A stretch of 64,000 nt of DNA from Cycas panzhihuaensis (Eukaryota > Cycadophyta): the NCBI GenBank assembly GCA_023213395.1, contig CM041465.1, positions 18,724,001-18,788,000 of the forward strand, read 5' to 3'. Positions 36,990 through 47,948 of the stretch are shown piece by piece. Positions within the stretch are counted from its first letter, which is position 1. Each line of letters opens with the position of its first letter. The notes under the pieces are model-generated. The model did not search any database and was not told the DNA's origin. It worked only from the letters and a program-made list of their open reading frames with translations. The position numbers were made by a program, and so were the translations under genes.

Positions 36990-37775
36990 ACAAGCCAGTA
37001 ACAATCCTGTTTGGCAAGATGCTATGTAGACCGAATTTACTGCCTTAATTAAAAATTCTACCTGGGATCTTGTTCCACTTCCACCTGGAAAAAATGTAGT
37101 CGACTGTAAATGGGTTTATAGAACTAAATATAATTCAACAGGCGCAGTGGAAAAATATAAAGCTCACCTTATTGCCAAAGGATTTTCCCAAATAGATGGC
37201 ATTAACTATAATGAAACCTTTGCTCCTGTTGCAAAGATGAATACAATCAAGACAATCATTGCTCTTGCAGCCAAATTTGGTTAGGAAATCCACCAAATAG
37301 ATGTTAAGAATGCTTTATTGAATGGTGATCTTAAAGAAGAGATCTACATGTCACAGCCACCTAGATTAATTGAAAATCCTAATTTAGTCTGTAAACTTAA
37401 AAAATCCATTTATGGTTTAAAACAAGCTCATAGATCTTGGTATACCAAAGTCGATGATTACTTAATCCACATTAGATACACTAGATGTATTAGTGATCCA
37501 AATCTTTATTTTAAATGTGAAGATGAAAATCTTTCCATTCTATTCTTTATATTGATGACATTATTATCACCGGATCATTAACCCATAATATTCATCATCT
37601 CAAATCAACCTTAATGAACAAATTTGAAATGACAGATTTAGGTCTATTACATTACTTTGTAGGTTTACAAATTTATCAAAATCAATTAAATATATCACTA
37701 TCCCAACCTAAGTATATTCTCGATTTACTTCAAAGGTTTAACATGGAAAATGCTAAACCTGTATCCAATCCTTTA
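36990..37775 (+). pseudogene. Copia-B reverse transcriptase
   Basis: Continuous RT from STWDLVPLPPGKNVVDCKW through IAKGFSQIDGINYNETFAPV, with a TAG at 37,282-37,284 where Trp is expected. The open stretch 37,318-37,581 contains LNGDLKEEIYMSQPP and KKSIYGLKQA. A frameshift at about 37,540 separates this from the active-site box YIDD (37,548-37,559), which is intact in the next frame and continues as IIITGS and DLGLLHYFVGLQIY. It ends near a stop at 37,776. Confidence 0.9.
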
Positions 37776-38513
37776 TAATGAGGAGTTAAATTGACTACTG
37801 ATTGTTCAACTCCGTTATGTGATCCAACTCTCTATAGATAACTCATTGGTAGTCTAATTTATCTTACACACACCCGCCTTGACATTTCTTATGCTATTGC
37901 TTTATACTCCAGATACATGCAACAACCATATGAATCTCACTGGAAAGCAGCCAAACGAATCTTATGTTATCTAAAGAATACCGTATTTCATGGTTTAACT
38001 TATAACTTTTGTAATAAACCATTAACATTAACTGGATATATTGATTCGATCAAGGTGTGATTCAAATAATCGTAAATCTACTTCCGGTTATGTATTTTTT
38101 ATTGATTCCTCACATATTACTTGGTCAAGTAAAAAAATGTAGGCACTGGCGTTATCAACAACTGAAACTGAATATCGAGCTTTAGTCAAAGCTGGTAAAA
38201 AAGCACTTTGGCTAAAATCTCTACTCAATGAAATTGGTCTGACTCTAAACTCTTCAATTGAAATTAAAGTTGATAATCAAGGTGCAATTGCTATTGCTAC
38301 TAATCCTATTTTACATTCTAGAACTAAACATATAGAATTACATCAACATTTTATACGTAATCTCATTACTGATAATATTATTTATTTGTCTTATTGTCTA
38401 ATAGATTTACAGATTGCCGATATACTTACAAAGTCTCTAATTGAAGTGAAGTATTTACATCTCAGAGATCTATTAGAGATAAAAGAAGTCTCCATCAAAG
38501 GGGGATCATCGTG
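37776..38513 (+). pseudogene. Copia-B RNase H and pol end
   Basis: [26 protein letters not shown] and a YIDS box with a frameshift near 38,055 precede KSTSGYVFFIDSSHITWSS. Then come LSTTETEYRALVKAGKKALW (Glu of the catalytic set kept), VDNQGAIAIATNP (Asp kept), KHIELHQHFIR and ADILTKSL, ending in a TGA at 38,511-38,513. One TAG replaces a Gln near 38,140. The 3' UTR before the polypurine tract is only about 40 bp. Confidence 0.88.
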
Positions 38514-38553
38514 ATGAAGATCTTATTTTCTCTCTAGTACAAAAGTTTACATT

Positions 38554-38562
38554 AAAAGGGGA
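38554..38562 (+). other. Polypurine tract of copia-B
   Basis: AAAAGGGGA immediately precedes the TG of the 3' LTR. It is the plus-strand primer site. Confidence 0.9.
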
Positions 38563-38989
38563 TGTTAGATTGTATAATGTAAACTTATGTTTATTTATGT
38601 CACATGTCTAAAATATAATTTAAGCGATTGTAAAGTTTTTTACTTAGGTTTATTTATTTAATTTGTGGAAGGTCATTGAAATTGTGAAACTACATTTCAA
38701 CGAACCTCCTTAGTATTTAATCATCTTCTAGATTCATGGAGATAGTTCCAGGAATCTATGAGGGTTGTGTTTATGCCTTTTTCAAAGGTTGGTTTGGTTT
38801 GTAGGTGGTTTTACTACATGGTTTTTGTTCGGCATTTTTATTAATAAAATTAGAATATTTAAGAGGTGGTTTTTCTTCCCCAGAAGGGGTTTTCCACTTG
38901 TCAATCCTGTGTGCGTGTGCAATATCAAATTTTCCTGTGATTTTTTTTTTATGTGATCCTATAATGTTGTACATGTGCCTATTCCATCA
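38563..38989 (+). repeat. 3' LTR of copia-B
   Basis: Full-length partner of 31,266-31,694, differing at about 30 positions (mostly transitions) and one short T-run indel. It is followed by the TSD TGAAG. Confidence 0.95.
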
Positions 38990-39863
38990 TGAAGGATCTA
39001 GGAGATGCAAAATAAATCTTAGGTATGGAGATACACAGAGACAGGAAAATGGTAAGCTATGGTTATCATAGTAGAAATGTGTGGAGAAGGTGTTAATCGG
39101 GTTTGGTATGGCAAATATGAAACTAATGAGTATCCCATTGGCTTCCCATTTCAAGCTTTCTTTGAGTATGAGTCCTAGTAATAAAGAAGAAAAGGATTAT
39201 ATGTCTCGTGTGCCTTATGCTAGTGGAGTAAGAAGTTTAACATATACCATATTATGTATAAGACCTAATATTTCATATGTAGTTGGTGTAGTTAGTAGGT
39301 TTATGGTAAATCCAAGAAAGGAACATTGGGCAGTAGTGAAATGGATGCTTCGGTATTTATAAGGCACAAGTGACTATTACACCACCTTTAGAGGTATAGG
39401 TAATCAGGTTTGTGGATATGTTAATTCAAACTCTACAGGAGATTTAGATAAGAGAAGGTTTACTTCAGGTTATGTATTCACAATTACAAATGGTCTAGTT
39501 AGTTGGATGTTAAAATTATAGAGCACAATTACATTATCAACTACAAAAATTGAATATATTACTACGACACATGCTTGTAAAGAAGCAATCTAGTTACAAG
39601 GTCTATTGGTTGAGCTTGGAAGGAAATAGAAAAAGGTAAAGGTATTTTGTGATAGTCAAAGCACCATTTACTTAGCAAAGGATCCAACTTATTATAGTAG
39701 GATAAAGCATATTACTCTTAAGTACCATTTTGTTATACATGTTATGGAAGTAGGTGAAGTGGCACTTGAGAAGGTTAACACAAAATAGAATTGTGATGAT
39801 ATGCTCATAAAACCAATACTATTAGAGAAGTTCAAATGGTGTTTGACTTCTCATGGTTTGTAG
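38990..39863 (+). pseudogene. Copia-A RT C-terminus and RNase H
   Basis: This is the continuation of the RT after copia-B: MKDLGDAK at the junction, then an open stretch 39,081-39,362 with KDYMSRVPYASGVRSL and the LRYL end. RNase H is recognisable by GYVNSNSTGDLDKRRFTSGY (the first catalytic Asp, usually in YVDSD, is replaced), TLSTTKIEYI, a CDSQSTIYLAKDP segment with its Asp, and KHITLKYHFV. It ends at a TAG at 39,861. Several in-frame TAG/TAA remain. The polypurine tract follows after about 50 bp. Confidence 0.85.
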
Positions 39864-39920
39864 AAAAGGTGATGAATGGTCTAAGAAAGATATCAAGTAA
39901 ATTGTTGTCAAGGTGGAGAT

Positions 39921-40669
39921 TGTTAGATAATATGACAATATTTTAGAGGCTCAAATTTTGACAGGTTGGCAGCATGGTTTCTCTCCCAAACTTCCTCGGG
40001 GGATTCCAAGGGGGGCAGGAGACCCCCTTGGCTGGGGGGTGTGAGGGGGTTGAAATGCCTCTCGTAAAGAGAGGGTTCGAGGGCGATAGCCCTGACCTAA
40101 AAATCTAGCACTGAAAAGCATACTAAATTGTAAAGAGAATTAGGGTCGTTCACTAAAATTACCCTAGATTCTACAATCGAGATTTATGCCTTGTATAACT
40201 CTCTCATATAGCCCAATTTAGGGTGTTTTTTCATTATATTGATGATGTACGATGTATTTGGATGTACTGCAAAGAGTTAGTCAACTGGTTATTATTGTTG
40301 TGAGTATTCTGCTACAGATTGTGTACATTTCTCCATTCTTTAAAAATAAAGATCGATAACTTCCTGTGTGGATGTTTCCCTAGCACACTGCTAGGGTTTT
40401 ACCACGTTATATTAGGTATATATATGATGCTTAGCTTTCTTATTCATTTTATTATATTATCTCTAGTTTAAGAACTTGCATATCAAATTTCAGTTTCAGT
40501 TCCTGTAAGTAGTTGCAAAATAGTTTAGATCTTGGTGGTAGTTTTACGTTATTGGGACCTTATCTTCTCAACATCCATTACTACCCATTCTAATTGGGGT
40601 AAAGAAAATTATATTCAATCCTAAGGAAAGAGGGTCTTGGTTAAATTTAGGGCTTAGGTATTGAAAGAG
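39921..40669 (+). repeat. 3' LTR (plus adjoining shared sequence) of copia-A
   Basis: Starts TGTTAGATAATATGACAA. It holds three successive hairpins: CCAAGGGGGGC..GACCCCCTTGG (40,006-40,031, one mismatch), CCTCTC-GTAAA-GAGAGG, and AGGGC..GCCCT. The last two are missing from the 5' copy. AATAAA lies at 40,345. Similarity to the left copy ends abruptly at about 40,669, where the gypsy protease flank begins. Confidence 0.75.
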
Positions 40670-40689
40670 GGGCTTAAGCCATAGAACCT

Positions 40690-41160
40690 CTTTACTGCTT
40701 ATTTTATCTCATCATTAAAAATAACTTGAACCTTAGAATGAGGAGTGAGAGGGACAAGCTTCTCATATGACTGTGTAAAGTCTCTAATTATGGACAGATT
40801 TCAATTGACCCCATAAGGAAGATCAAACTACCCTTGTTTGGTGCAACCAATATCTTACCAAAAGGAGGTTATAATCCACATCAATATCCATAACTACAAT
40901 CTCAACATAGACTATCTTGTCTTTAAGGCCAACAGGAATCAAAATTTTTCCTAAGGGGGGTTTTCCATTTCTATCATACCATTGGGATTTCTAAAGAAAT
41001 GTCTCAAGGACCTTAATCCCTAATTCACCAAGAATTTAAGCTAGCATGACATTAATTGAGGAACCATTATTGATTATAGTCCCCTTTATACCAAAATTTA
41101 GCATCTTAATGGTGATGTTAAGGGGGAATGCCAATGATATTCCCTCTTTTTTTAAAGAGG
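40690..41160 (-). pseudogene. Gypsy protease relic
   Basis: The minus-strand translation gives LNFGIKGTIINNGSSINVML (family: ...LVDGGSSVNIM), so the catalytic Asp is Asn. LGIKVL, a GKPPLGKILIPVGL stretch and a VEIVVMDIDVDYNLLLVRYW segment (family DI...YNLLLGRPWL) follow. This matches the aspartic protease of plant Ty3/gypsy elements. It lies between the insertion points of copia-A and copia-D and continues across copia-A into the RT region at 26.5 kb. Confidence 0.82.
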
Positions 41161-41161
41161 T

Positions 41162-41462
41162 TAATGTATCAAGGTCATTTGTGTAGATTAATTATGTGAC
41201 CTTAAGATATATTGTTAGCATTAGTCTTTTAATGAAATACAGTTTATGTGCATTTAGATATAATTTTGAGTTTATGTCATTAGGCGAAAAAATCCTAACC
41301 CTAATGCTTACCCTCAATAATAAAAGGCAAAATCTCAAGGAGGGAGTCATTATTCATTCTCACCTCCAAGCTTTCTCTCATATCTTATTTCATCTCTTTT
41401 TCATTCTCCATTACCATTGTATGCATGTGAGTGATTTATTCCCTAGATTTATCCTTCCTTCA
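41162..41462 (+). repeat. 5' LTR of copia-D
   Basis: Begins TAATGTATCAAGG (TG changed to TA) and ends ATCCTTCCTTCA. An open frame at 41,196-41,546 simply crosses this LTR and is not a gene. Confidence 0.9.
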
Positions 41463-41477
41463 TGTGGTATTAGAGCT
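41463..41477 (+). other. Primer-binding site of copia-D
   Basis: TGTGGTATTAGAGCT, with one C-to-T change in the canonical TGGTATCAGAGC core. Confidence 0.85.
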
Positions 41478-43465
41478 AGAAGGAGATCTACTCACTCCAT
41501 TCCACTTGCATGGAGTCATTTTACCTCTCATTCACCTTTAATGTAAAGTATTGGGAATGCACTCATCATTTTTTAATATTTTGAGAGTTTAAAATTATAG
41601 TAATTTATATGTTACTAATTTTTCTATATGTGAAAAATTTCAAAGGTGGAAAATATAGGTTTTTGAAGCTACTTGGTTGTTGGAACATTCTCGAAAGCAT
41701 TAAAGACCTACAATTTTATGAAAATTTTGATCATCTCAAATTTTGATAAAATTTAGTATGCAAGATCACTTTGAGTAGAAGATTATTTTTTTCTTCTAGA
41801 GCAACTTCAGATTCAGCCTACAACAGTGAGTTTTAGTTGAAACAAAAGGTTAAAATTTAGGGATAAGTGACTTAAGGCACTTTTTTTAATGAAATCCTTT
41901 AATCGTAAGCTGAAAATCTAAAAGTGTTTTTAAGGTATCTAGTAGATTTATGTACTAAGATAGTTTTAAGATAAATCTCATCAAATTTCATCCATTGGTT
42001 AGTGAGATCTATGAACTTTTCTTAGGGATGCTGAATTTGCCTACTCAACCCCATAAAGGATATTGTGAGGGCATTTCAGGCAATTTTTTGGATGATTTTG
42101 GAGATGGTACAGAAGGAAAAGTTGATTTACATATCAATACATAACTTTTGACATATTGAAGTTTAGATTGTGAGATATGGATCTGGCAAGATTATGCTTT
42201 AATGTTTTTTTTGGGTAAACATTTTTTACGTCTTTTTAGAAATCTGACTTCACTACTCTATCGTAAACAATATTCTAAATACTTTTTCCTTCTGTCATAA
42301 ATTCAAATTCCATCATTTAGGCCTTCATATTTATAATTTTAAGAAAATTTTACCTATTTATCGTTATTTATAAATTTGTGAAAAAATTAAAAAATAGGGC
42401 AAAATAACATGCATCTAGACTTAGAAAAATCAGTATTTTAGTAGCAAGTTGATCCACTTTTTATCCTATTATGGATTTTGTATTAAAATTTCTAAAAATA
42501 AATTTGTAAACATTATACTAAAGCAAGAGAAACCTTGGATTAGAAGCAACATCTGGCTCCCCTACTAAATCTAGTATACTTTTTTTATTTGTATATATAG
42601 CATAAAGCATCACAAAAGTAACATCAACAATAAAGAAAATATAAAATGTAAGCAAGAATATTTGGCAACTTTCCATTTCAGTTTTTAGTTATTTGAAAAT
42701 AAATTATATTATTTATAAACAGAATCTCATCCGTATGATTTATACCACCAGTTTTTTATTTGTACGCACACTCACCTTGGTTGAAATAGACCACGGTTGG
42801 CTAAAGTCTAGGCCCTAAGGGAGGTGTGAGTGTTATAATGGGTCTGGTCTTAATTCAAATAGTGGTGGAGGGATAGGTTAGCCATACCTATGGCCTCTAA
42901 TCAGGGATAATCCTGATAACCACTTGGGAAAACTGAAGAGTTTAATGCAAGATTAAATTTAAGCTAGTCCAATATCTGTCATAGCCATGGGATACAGACA
43001 TATTGTTTAACTCTTCGAAGAAGGTATATAGCTGCTCACTGGTAAACTGGGTGAGGACTGGGAGTACCTGGGCTCCACAATGACTTGGATTTCATCACCA
43101 AGCGTAGGTGCGAGTATCATGGGTGAAGGTCCTAATCATATACTAGAAGCCTTAGGTATCGAAACCTCACCTACATTTGGACATAAGTTTGAGGTTAGTG
43201 GAATGACACATCACTACTCTTTGCCATCTCTATATTAGACCTCATTCTTATATCATTACTTATGCTCATTTTTTTATAGTTGAAAATTACTTAATCATTG
43301 CTTGTTTCTCATCATAACATTCATTTCTATATCTCTGCTATGTTAGGTGTACTAGCCACACATGTTAGTAGCACATACTTCTATCATCTCTTCTACTTCT
43401 TCATCATCGCCACGTCATCTTAATTCAAGTAGAATGCTAACTGCATATTAAAAGGCAAAGAAAAT
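41478..43465 (+). other. Copia-D leader, about 2 kb
   Basis: No coding sequence is supported. The part at 42,770-43,210 has clearly more G+C than the rest and few stop-rich AT runs. It contains small complementary pairs such as CAGGGATAATCCTG (42,904-42,917) and could be structured RNA or captured sequence. The rest is AT-rich. Confidence 0.55.
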
Positions 43466-44370
43466 TAGGATTTGTGGTACACTAAAGTTAAAAATGCTAT
43501 AAATTATGAATGCCTTTAGAGAGCCCACTTGCAGCCTACACCCATCATACCTGCAACAACTATAACACTTGCTTCTGGTGGATCCACCCCAATATCTCCT
43601 ACAGATGCTGCAACCAAACTATAATGGGAGATAGATGATGAAAAGATTCATGTAGGAATTATTTTGGTTACTGATCACTCCTTACATAACTTGATTAATG
43701 AAGAGCAACATGATACAGCCTAAAAGGTCCTTAAAGTTCTCAAGAAGAACTTTAATACTAAGTCAGATTTAGAATTTGTTCATCTTGTTATGAAAATGAA
43801 TAAATAAAAAATGCAGAAGGGATAAGCTCACGAGTTAATAAATCTCCTTTGACAAATAAAACATGCAATTGATACAGATTTTAAGACCTAATGTATCGCT
43901 TGGGCATTCTTGATTTAATCATGTCTACATGTTGCTGATTATAAAAACTTGCTTAGAAGTCTTCAATCTAGTGGAACATTGAAGACGCTCAACTTCGAAG
44001 CACTTGTCGAGAAGTTTATAGAATTTGACAAGACCTTTGATACGAACTTTGTAGCCTCTAACTCTCTTCTAGATGCAGCCTTTGAGGTTGAAGGAGTTTG
44101 CTACACAAAAAATCAAGGACCCTCTCATGGCAGAGGAAATAACTGAGTAAGAGGAAGAGGAAGAAATATGGAAAATTGTCCACAAGGTCAACCAAACCCT
44201 CAGTCATAGCCTTGATAGTCTCAAGGCCAAGGGCCACCTCAACAAAGAGCAAGATAGTTAGGTCAAACCAATACCTCTTTAGGGACTCGTAATCAAACTA
44301 TTATATGTGATTAGTGTAACTGTAAAGGACACTTAATAAAAGACTATAGAACTGCCACTTATAAGTTGGT
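43466..44370 (+). pseudogene. Copia-D gag with zinc knuckle
   Basis: Broken frames resemble plant copia gag: a WEIDDEKIHVGIILVTD segment near 43,630, then an open 43,949-44,146 stretch (LRSLQSSGTLKTLNFEALVE, a VASNSLLDAAF segment). A Gly/Arg/Gln-rich tail (GRGNN, RGRGRN) precedes a zinc knuckle at about 44,306-44,348 with two Cys, GHLIKD and a final Cys changed to Tyr. Stops occur at Gln-like positions throughout. Confidence 0.7.
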
Positions 44371-44589
44371 CAAGTTCCAACTAAAACATGGAGCTTATAG
44401 TGTTGAAGAAACTTGTGAAGAATCCTTTAATGGTGCAGGTTTTGTACATGCACACTTTTAAAGAATTGAGGGATCTTCAGTATCAAATACTATTGACCAA
44501 CCAAAGAGATATTTTGAAGCTCGATGTGGATATATCACTTATGAATTCCCTTCACCAATACCAAGTCCTATTAGAACTTCAAATAATGT

Positions 44590-45960
44590 GGCTTGAATTG
44601 ATGGAAAATAGATTATGGACATAGGGGCAACTTAACATATGGCATGCAATTGTAGTCTATATCAAACATTTGACTCAAATATTCAAGGAGTTGTTCACAT
44701 GGCTAATAAATCACAACAACTAGTTGAAGGAATTGGTAGCATTCGCCTGAAACTCCTAGGCTTAAAAGATTTTACATTGCTTGATGTCTTATACATATCC
44801 AATCTTAAGCAAAACCTACTCTCCTTATCCATACTTATCTCTGATAGATTTAATCTAAGTGTAACTGCAAATAACTAGATTCTCCAAGCCATTTACCCTC
44901 CAACTAATCAAGTGGTTTTGACTAGATATCTCTGTAGCAAACTCTTTCTACTGAATAATTCTCCATCTTTTGAAGTCCATTGTGCCCAAAGCACTTGTGC
45001 TAATGAAGAATTTACATTTAATTCCATCCTAACCCACCCAATGTTGTCACCAAAAGCTCTTTGGCATGCTCTCAAGGGCCATGTTCATATTGATAGACTT
45101 AGAGATCTCTGTAACACTCTTCCAAATCTTTCAAAGTTCTCCTCTAAGCCTTTTAAATGTGAAACTTGTATCATTGCTAAATCTTATCGATAACCCTTTC
45201 CAAAAAGTTAGTAGAAATCGAGCCATCCATTACAATTGATACACTCTAATCTGTGCAGACTAATACCCATTCCTTCACTAAAGGGCAAGTTATATTACAC
45301 CTCTTTTATTGATGATTTTACTAGAAAAGTATAGGTAACTTTTCTACATAAGAAAGATGAAGCCTTCCTTGTATTCAAAGAATTCAAAGCTTGTACTAAA
45401 AAAGAGTCAGGTTATCAACTCAAATGTCTTTGAATTAATAATGGTGGCAAATATACCTCACATGAGTTTGAAAGCTACCTTTGAGACAATGGCATTAAGC
45501 ATCAAACAACAGTAGCAGGTACACCATAGTAAAATGGAGTTACCGAGTGTATGAACAGGATAATCATGAACGTAGCTCAAGCTATGTTGGTATATAAAAA
45601 TGTACCCATCTATCTATGGACTGAAGCTATCTGGATAGCTATTTATTGTATCAATGTTGTTAGCCCATCAAAGGAAGGAGAATCACCTAATGAAAAGTGG
45701 TTAAGACAAGCCCCCATTATTTGCTACTTTAAAATTTTTGGCTCTATATGCTATACCCATATTCTAGATATAGATCGAAATAAACTCTAGCCAAGGGCAC
45801 TTAAAGGCATCTTTATTAGATACCCTATGGATAATAAAATGTATAAGGTCTTTATACCTTTACAACAAAAAATCATCGTTGCCAAAGATGTCATTTTTAC
45901 AGAGATAGAGGATCAATTGCTTAGATTAGACTCTAAAGTACCCTCATTCTACTATAATAA
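44590..45960 (+). pseudogene. Copia-D protease and integrase
   Basis: The protease box IMDIGAT keeps its Asp (codon 44,618-44,620) and is followed by a TAA. The LDVLYISNLKQNLLSLSILI segment is typical of the protease end. The pre-integrase region is LWHALKGHVHIDRLRDL (45,060) with CETCIIAK. The integrase core has the FIDDFTRKV segment, INNGGKYTSHEF (Asp of the usual TDNGGE position changed to Asn) and a QQNG motif turned into two stops (TAG and TAA, 45,527-45,532), then NGVTECMNR with the Glu. The C-terminal stretch 45,551-45,790 is open (YLWTEAIWIAIYCIN), ending in AKDVIFTE. Confidence 0.85.
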
Positions 45961-46469
45961 TGTTATTAAGTATGATGTTTAGATTCCAAAATTTGGAGGA
46001 GAGGATAGACATAAATTACTCCAAATATTGGAAGCTGATAATAGAGCCTTAGAGGATACAAGTTGTGACTCTGAACTGATGAGTGCACATCTAGCACCAT
46101 CCTTTGAAGATAGTAGAGTGACAAAGGTAAAGCCATTATAGAAGAACCATCCTCTCCACCTTCAGTTGATAAATGTAAAACAGTGATAAAAGGACCATCT
46201 TCCTCAGGTACATCAACATCCTCCTCACAAAATAATCATTTTAATGAATAATATGAGAACTAAGAAGTTGAGAAAATGAGGACCTTATTCCCAACTTAAG
46301 GATCTCAAGAAACCCACTAACTTAATAAGGACATACAACCAGATGAGGTGGATAAAACTAGTACTCAAAGTACCCATAAAGCAAGTGTGCAAGAATTATT
46401 ATATACTGAGATTGAACTGATAGAACTGCACCTTACTCTTAATGAAGAACCTTAACGTACCAAGAAGTT

Positions 46470-47330
46470 ATAAAGCATACAACTTTGAGAAATGCCATAA
46501 ATGAAGAGTACCAATCTCTTATAAAGAATAGTATATGGGAGCTTATTGATCTACCACTTGGCAGAAAGGTAGTTCAAAATAAATGGGTGTTCAAAAACAA
46601 ATATAGATCAGATGGCACCCTTGAAAAACATAAGGTGAGGTTGGCAGCTAAAGAATTCACACAAAGGGAAGGCATTGACTATACTGAAGTCTTTGCAGCT
46701 ACAACCAAGTGGCCTACAATTAGAACTCTTGTGGTCTTGGCTGCTCAATAGGGTTAGAAAATCCACCAACTCAATATTAAGACCGTGTTTCTCAATGGGG
46801 ATCGTAAAGAAGAAATTTACATAGCTCATCCAAAAGGATATGAGATTGAAGGTTAAGAGCATAAGGTTTACAAGCTCAGAAAGTCCTTGTATGGCCTTAA
46901 ACAAGCCCCTCATACTTGGTTTGCTAAGTTATCTAAAAGAATGAGGTAACTTGGATACGAGGTTTATGACTACCAAGATATTGATGTAACATTGTTTATC
47001 AAGTGCCAAAAGGATAAAGTCACTTATCTCATAATATTTATGGATAATATGCTAATAATGAGTAATAGTGAATAGGTAATAAGCTAGCTAAACAAGGACC
47101 TTAGCAAAATGTTTGAATTGTCTGACCTCAATTTGATGAAATATTAAAATTGAAGTAATATAAAAGAATAGAAAAAATTTCCTCTCCCAAGAAAAATGCA
47201 TCAACGATCTTCTAACAAAGTTTCTATTAGAAGATATTCGACCAACGACATTACCTATGGACCCTAATACCAAACTCTCAACTAATGGTGACACTAGGGA
47301 GGCAGACATAACACTCTATAGGAAATTTAT
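46470..47330 (+). pseudogene. Copia-D reverse transcriptase
   Basis: The open stretch 46,485-46,751 has NSIWELIDLPLGRKVVQNKW and the LAAKEFTQREGIDYTEVFA region. Beyond a stop cluster, VFLNGDRKEEIYIAHPKGY and [16 protein letters not shown] are clear. The active-site box is FMDNM where the family has YVDDM (about 47,038-47,052), so one catalytic Asp is Asn. The region after 47,090 is heavily frameshifted. Confidence 0.87.
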
Positions 47331-47947
47331 AGGTAGTCTCATCTATACTACTAATACTAGTCTAGATATTACATACTCTATCGACATTCTTATATGATTC
47401 ATGACAAATCCTAAGTAGAATAATTAGTAGGTTGTAGTTAGAGTGTTAAAATACCTAAAGATAACTGATAAATTTGGTCTATTGTATGAACTTAATAATG
47501 AATTTAAGCTTTCTGCATACACAGACCTAGACTTTATAAGATATAAAGATATATGAAGATCTACATTTAGGTATATAATATTTCTTGGAATAGCACTAAT
47601 ATCTTGGAGATCTAGACAGTGAAGATAGTTGCTAATTTAACTGCCGAAGTTGAATACATTGCTTCTTTTGAGACTAGCAAGGAGGCGATATGGCTTAGAA
47701 AATTATTAGAAACATTGAATATCACCCAAACAAGTCTTGTTGGCCTTCATGTGGATAATCAATTAGTAATCTACATGGCAAAAAATCTTATATTTCATGA
47801 TTATACCAAACACATAAGTACAAAAGTCCATAGGATTAGAGAACTTATTCATGACGACACAATTCAATTGGAATACTACTCCATAGTAGATCAAGTGGCT
47901 GATATCTTCACCAAACTACTACAAAAGGCAAAGTTTGAACAGTTCTG
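47331..47947 (+). pseudogene. Copia-D RNase H and pol end
   Basis: After damaged LIYTTNTSLDITYS and AYTDLD-like pieces, an open stretch at 47,619-47,948 carries TAEVEYIASFETSKEAIWLR (Glu kept), LHVDNQLVIYMAKN (Asp kept), KHISTKVHRIREL and VADIFTKLL. This is the normal end of a copia pol protein. A TGA closes it at about 47,946. Confidence 0.87.
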
Positions 47948-47948
47948 A

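Larger units (their letters stand above)
31261..38994 (+). mobile_element. Copia-B: nested, best-preserved Ty1/copia element, TSD TGAAG
   Basis: LTRs of 429 and 427 bp (31,266-31,694 and 38,563-38,989) with TGTTAG...CATCA ends are flanked by perfect TGAAG duplications (31,261-31,265 and 38,990-38,994), inside the RT of copia-A. The primer-binding site is perfect and the polypurine tract is AAAAGGGGA. The gag-pol order is copia-type. The LTRs differ at roughly 30 positions by eye (about 7-8%), nearly all transitions. A very long leader of about 2.5 kb carries unusual repeats. Gag-pol has scattered stops and two frameshifts, so it is not autonomous now. Confidence 0.95.
27871..40669 (+). mobile_element. 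Copia-A: Ty1/copia retrotransposon, split by nested copia-B
   Basis: Long direct repeats at both ends (27,871-28,556 and 39,921-40,669) begin TGTTAGATAAT. The 3' copy is preceded by AAGGTGGAGAT, the usual copia polypurine tract. The internal order is gag, zinc knuckle, protease, integrase, RT, RNase H, that is Ty1/copia. Copia-B (31,266-38,989) interrupts the RT. Without it the element is about 5.1 kb. Identity of the end repeats continues beyond the expected primer-binding site, so the exact LTR end is uncertain, and no clear TSD was found. It sits inside the gypsy relic. Confidence 0.85.

Noticed and set aside
41196-41546. 116-codon plus-strand open frame
   Set aside because: It spans the copia-D 5' LTR and primer-binding site. 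The same sequence recurs in the 3' LTR, so it is LTR DNA.
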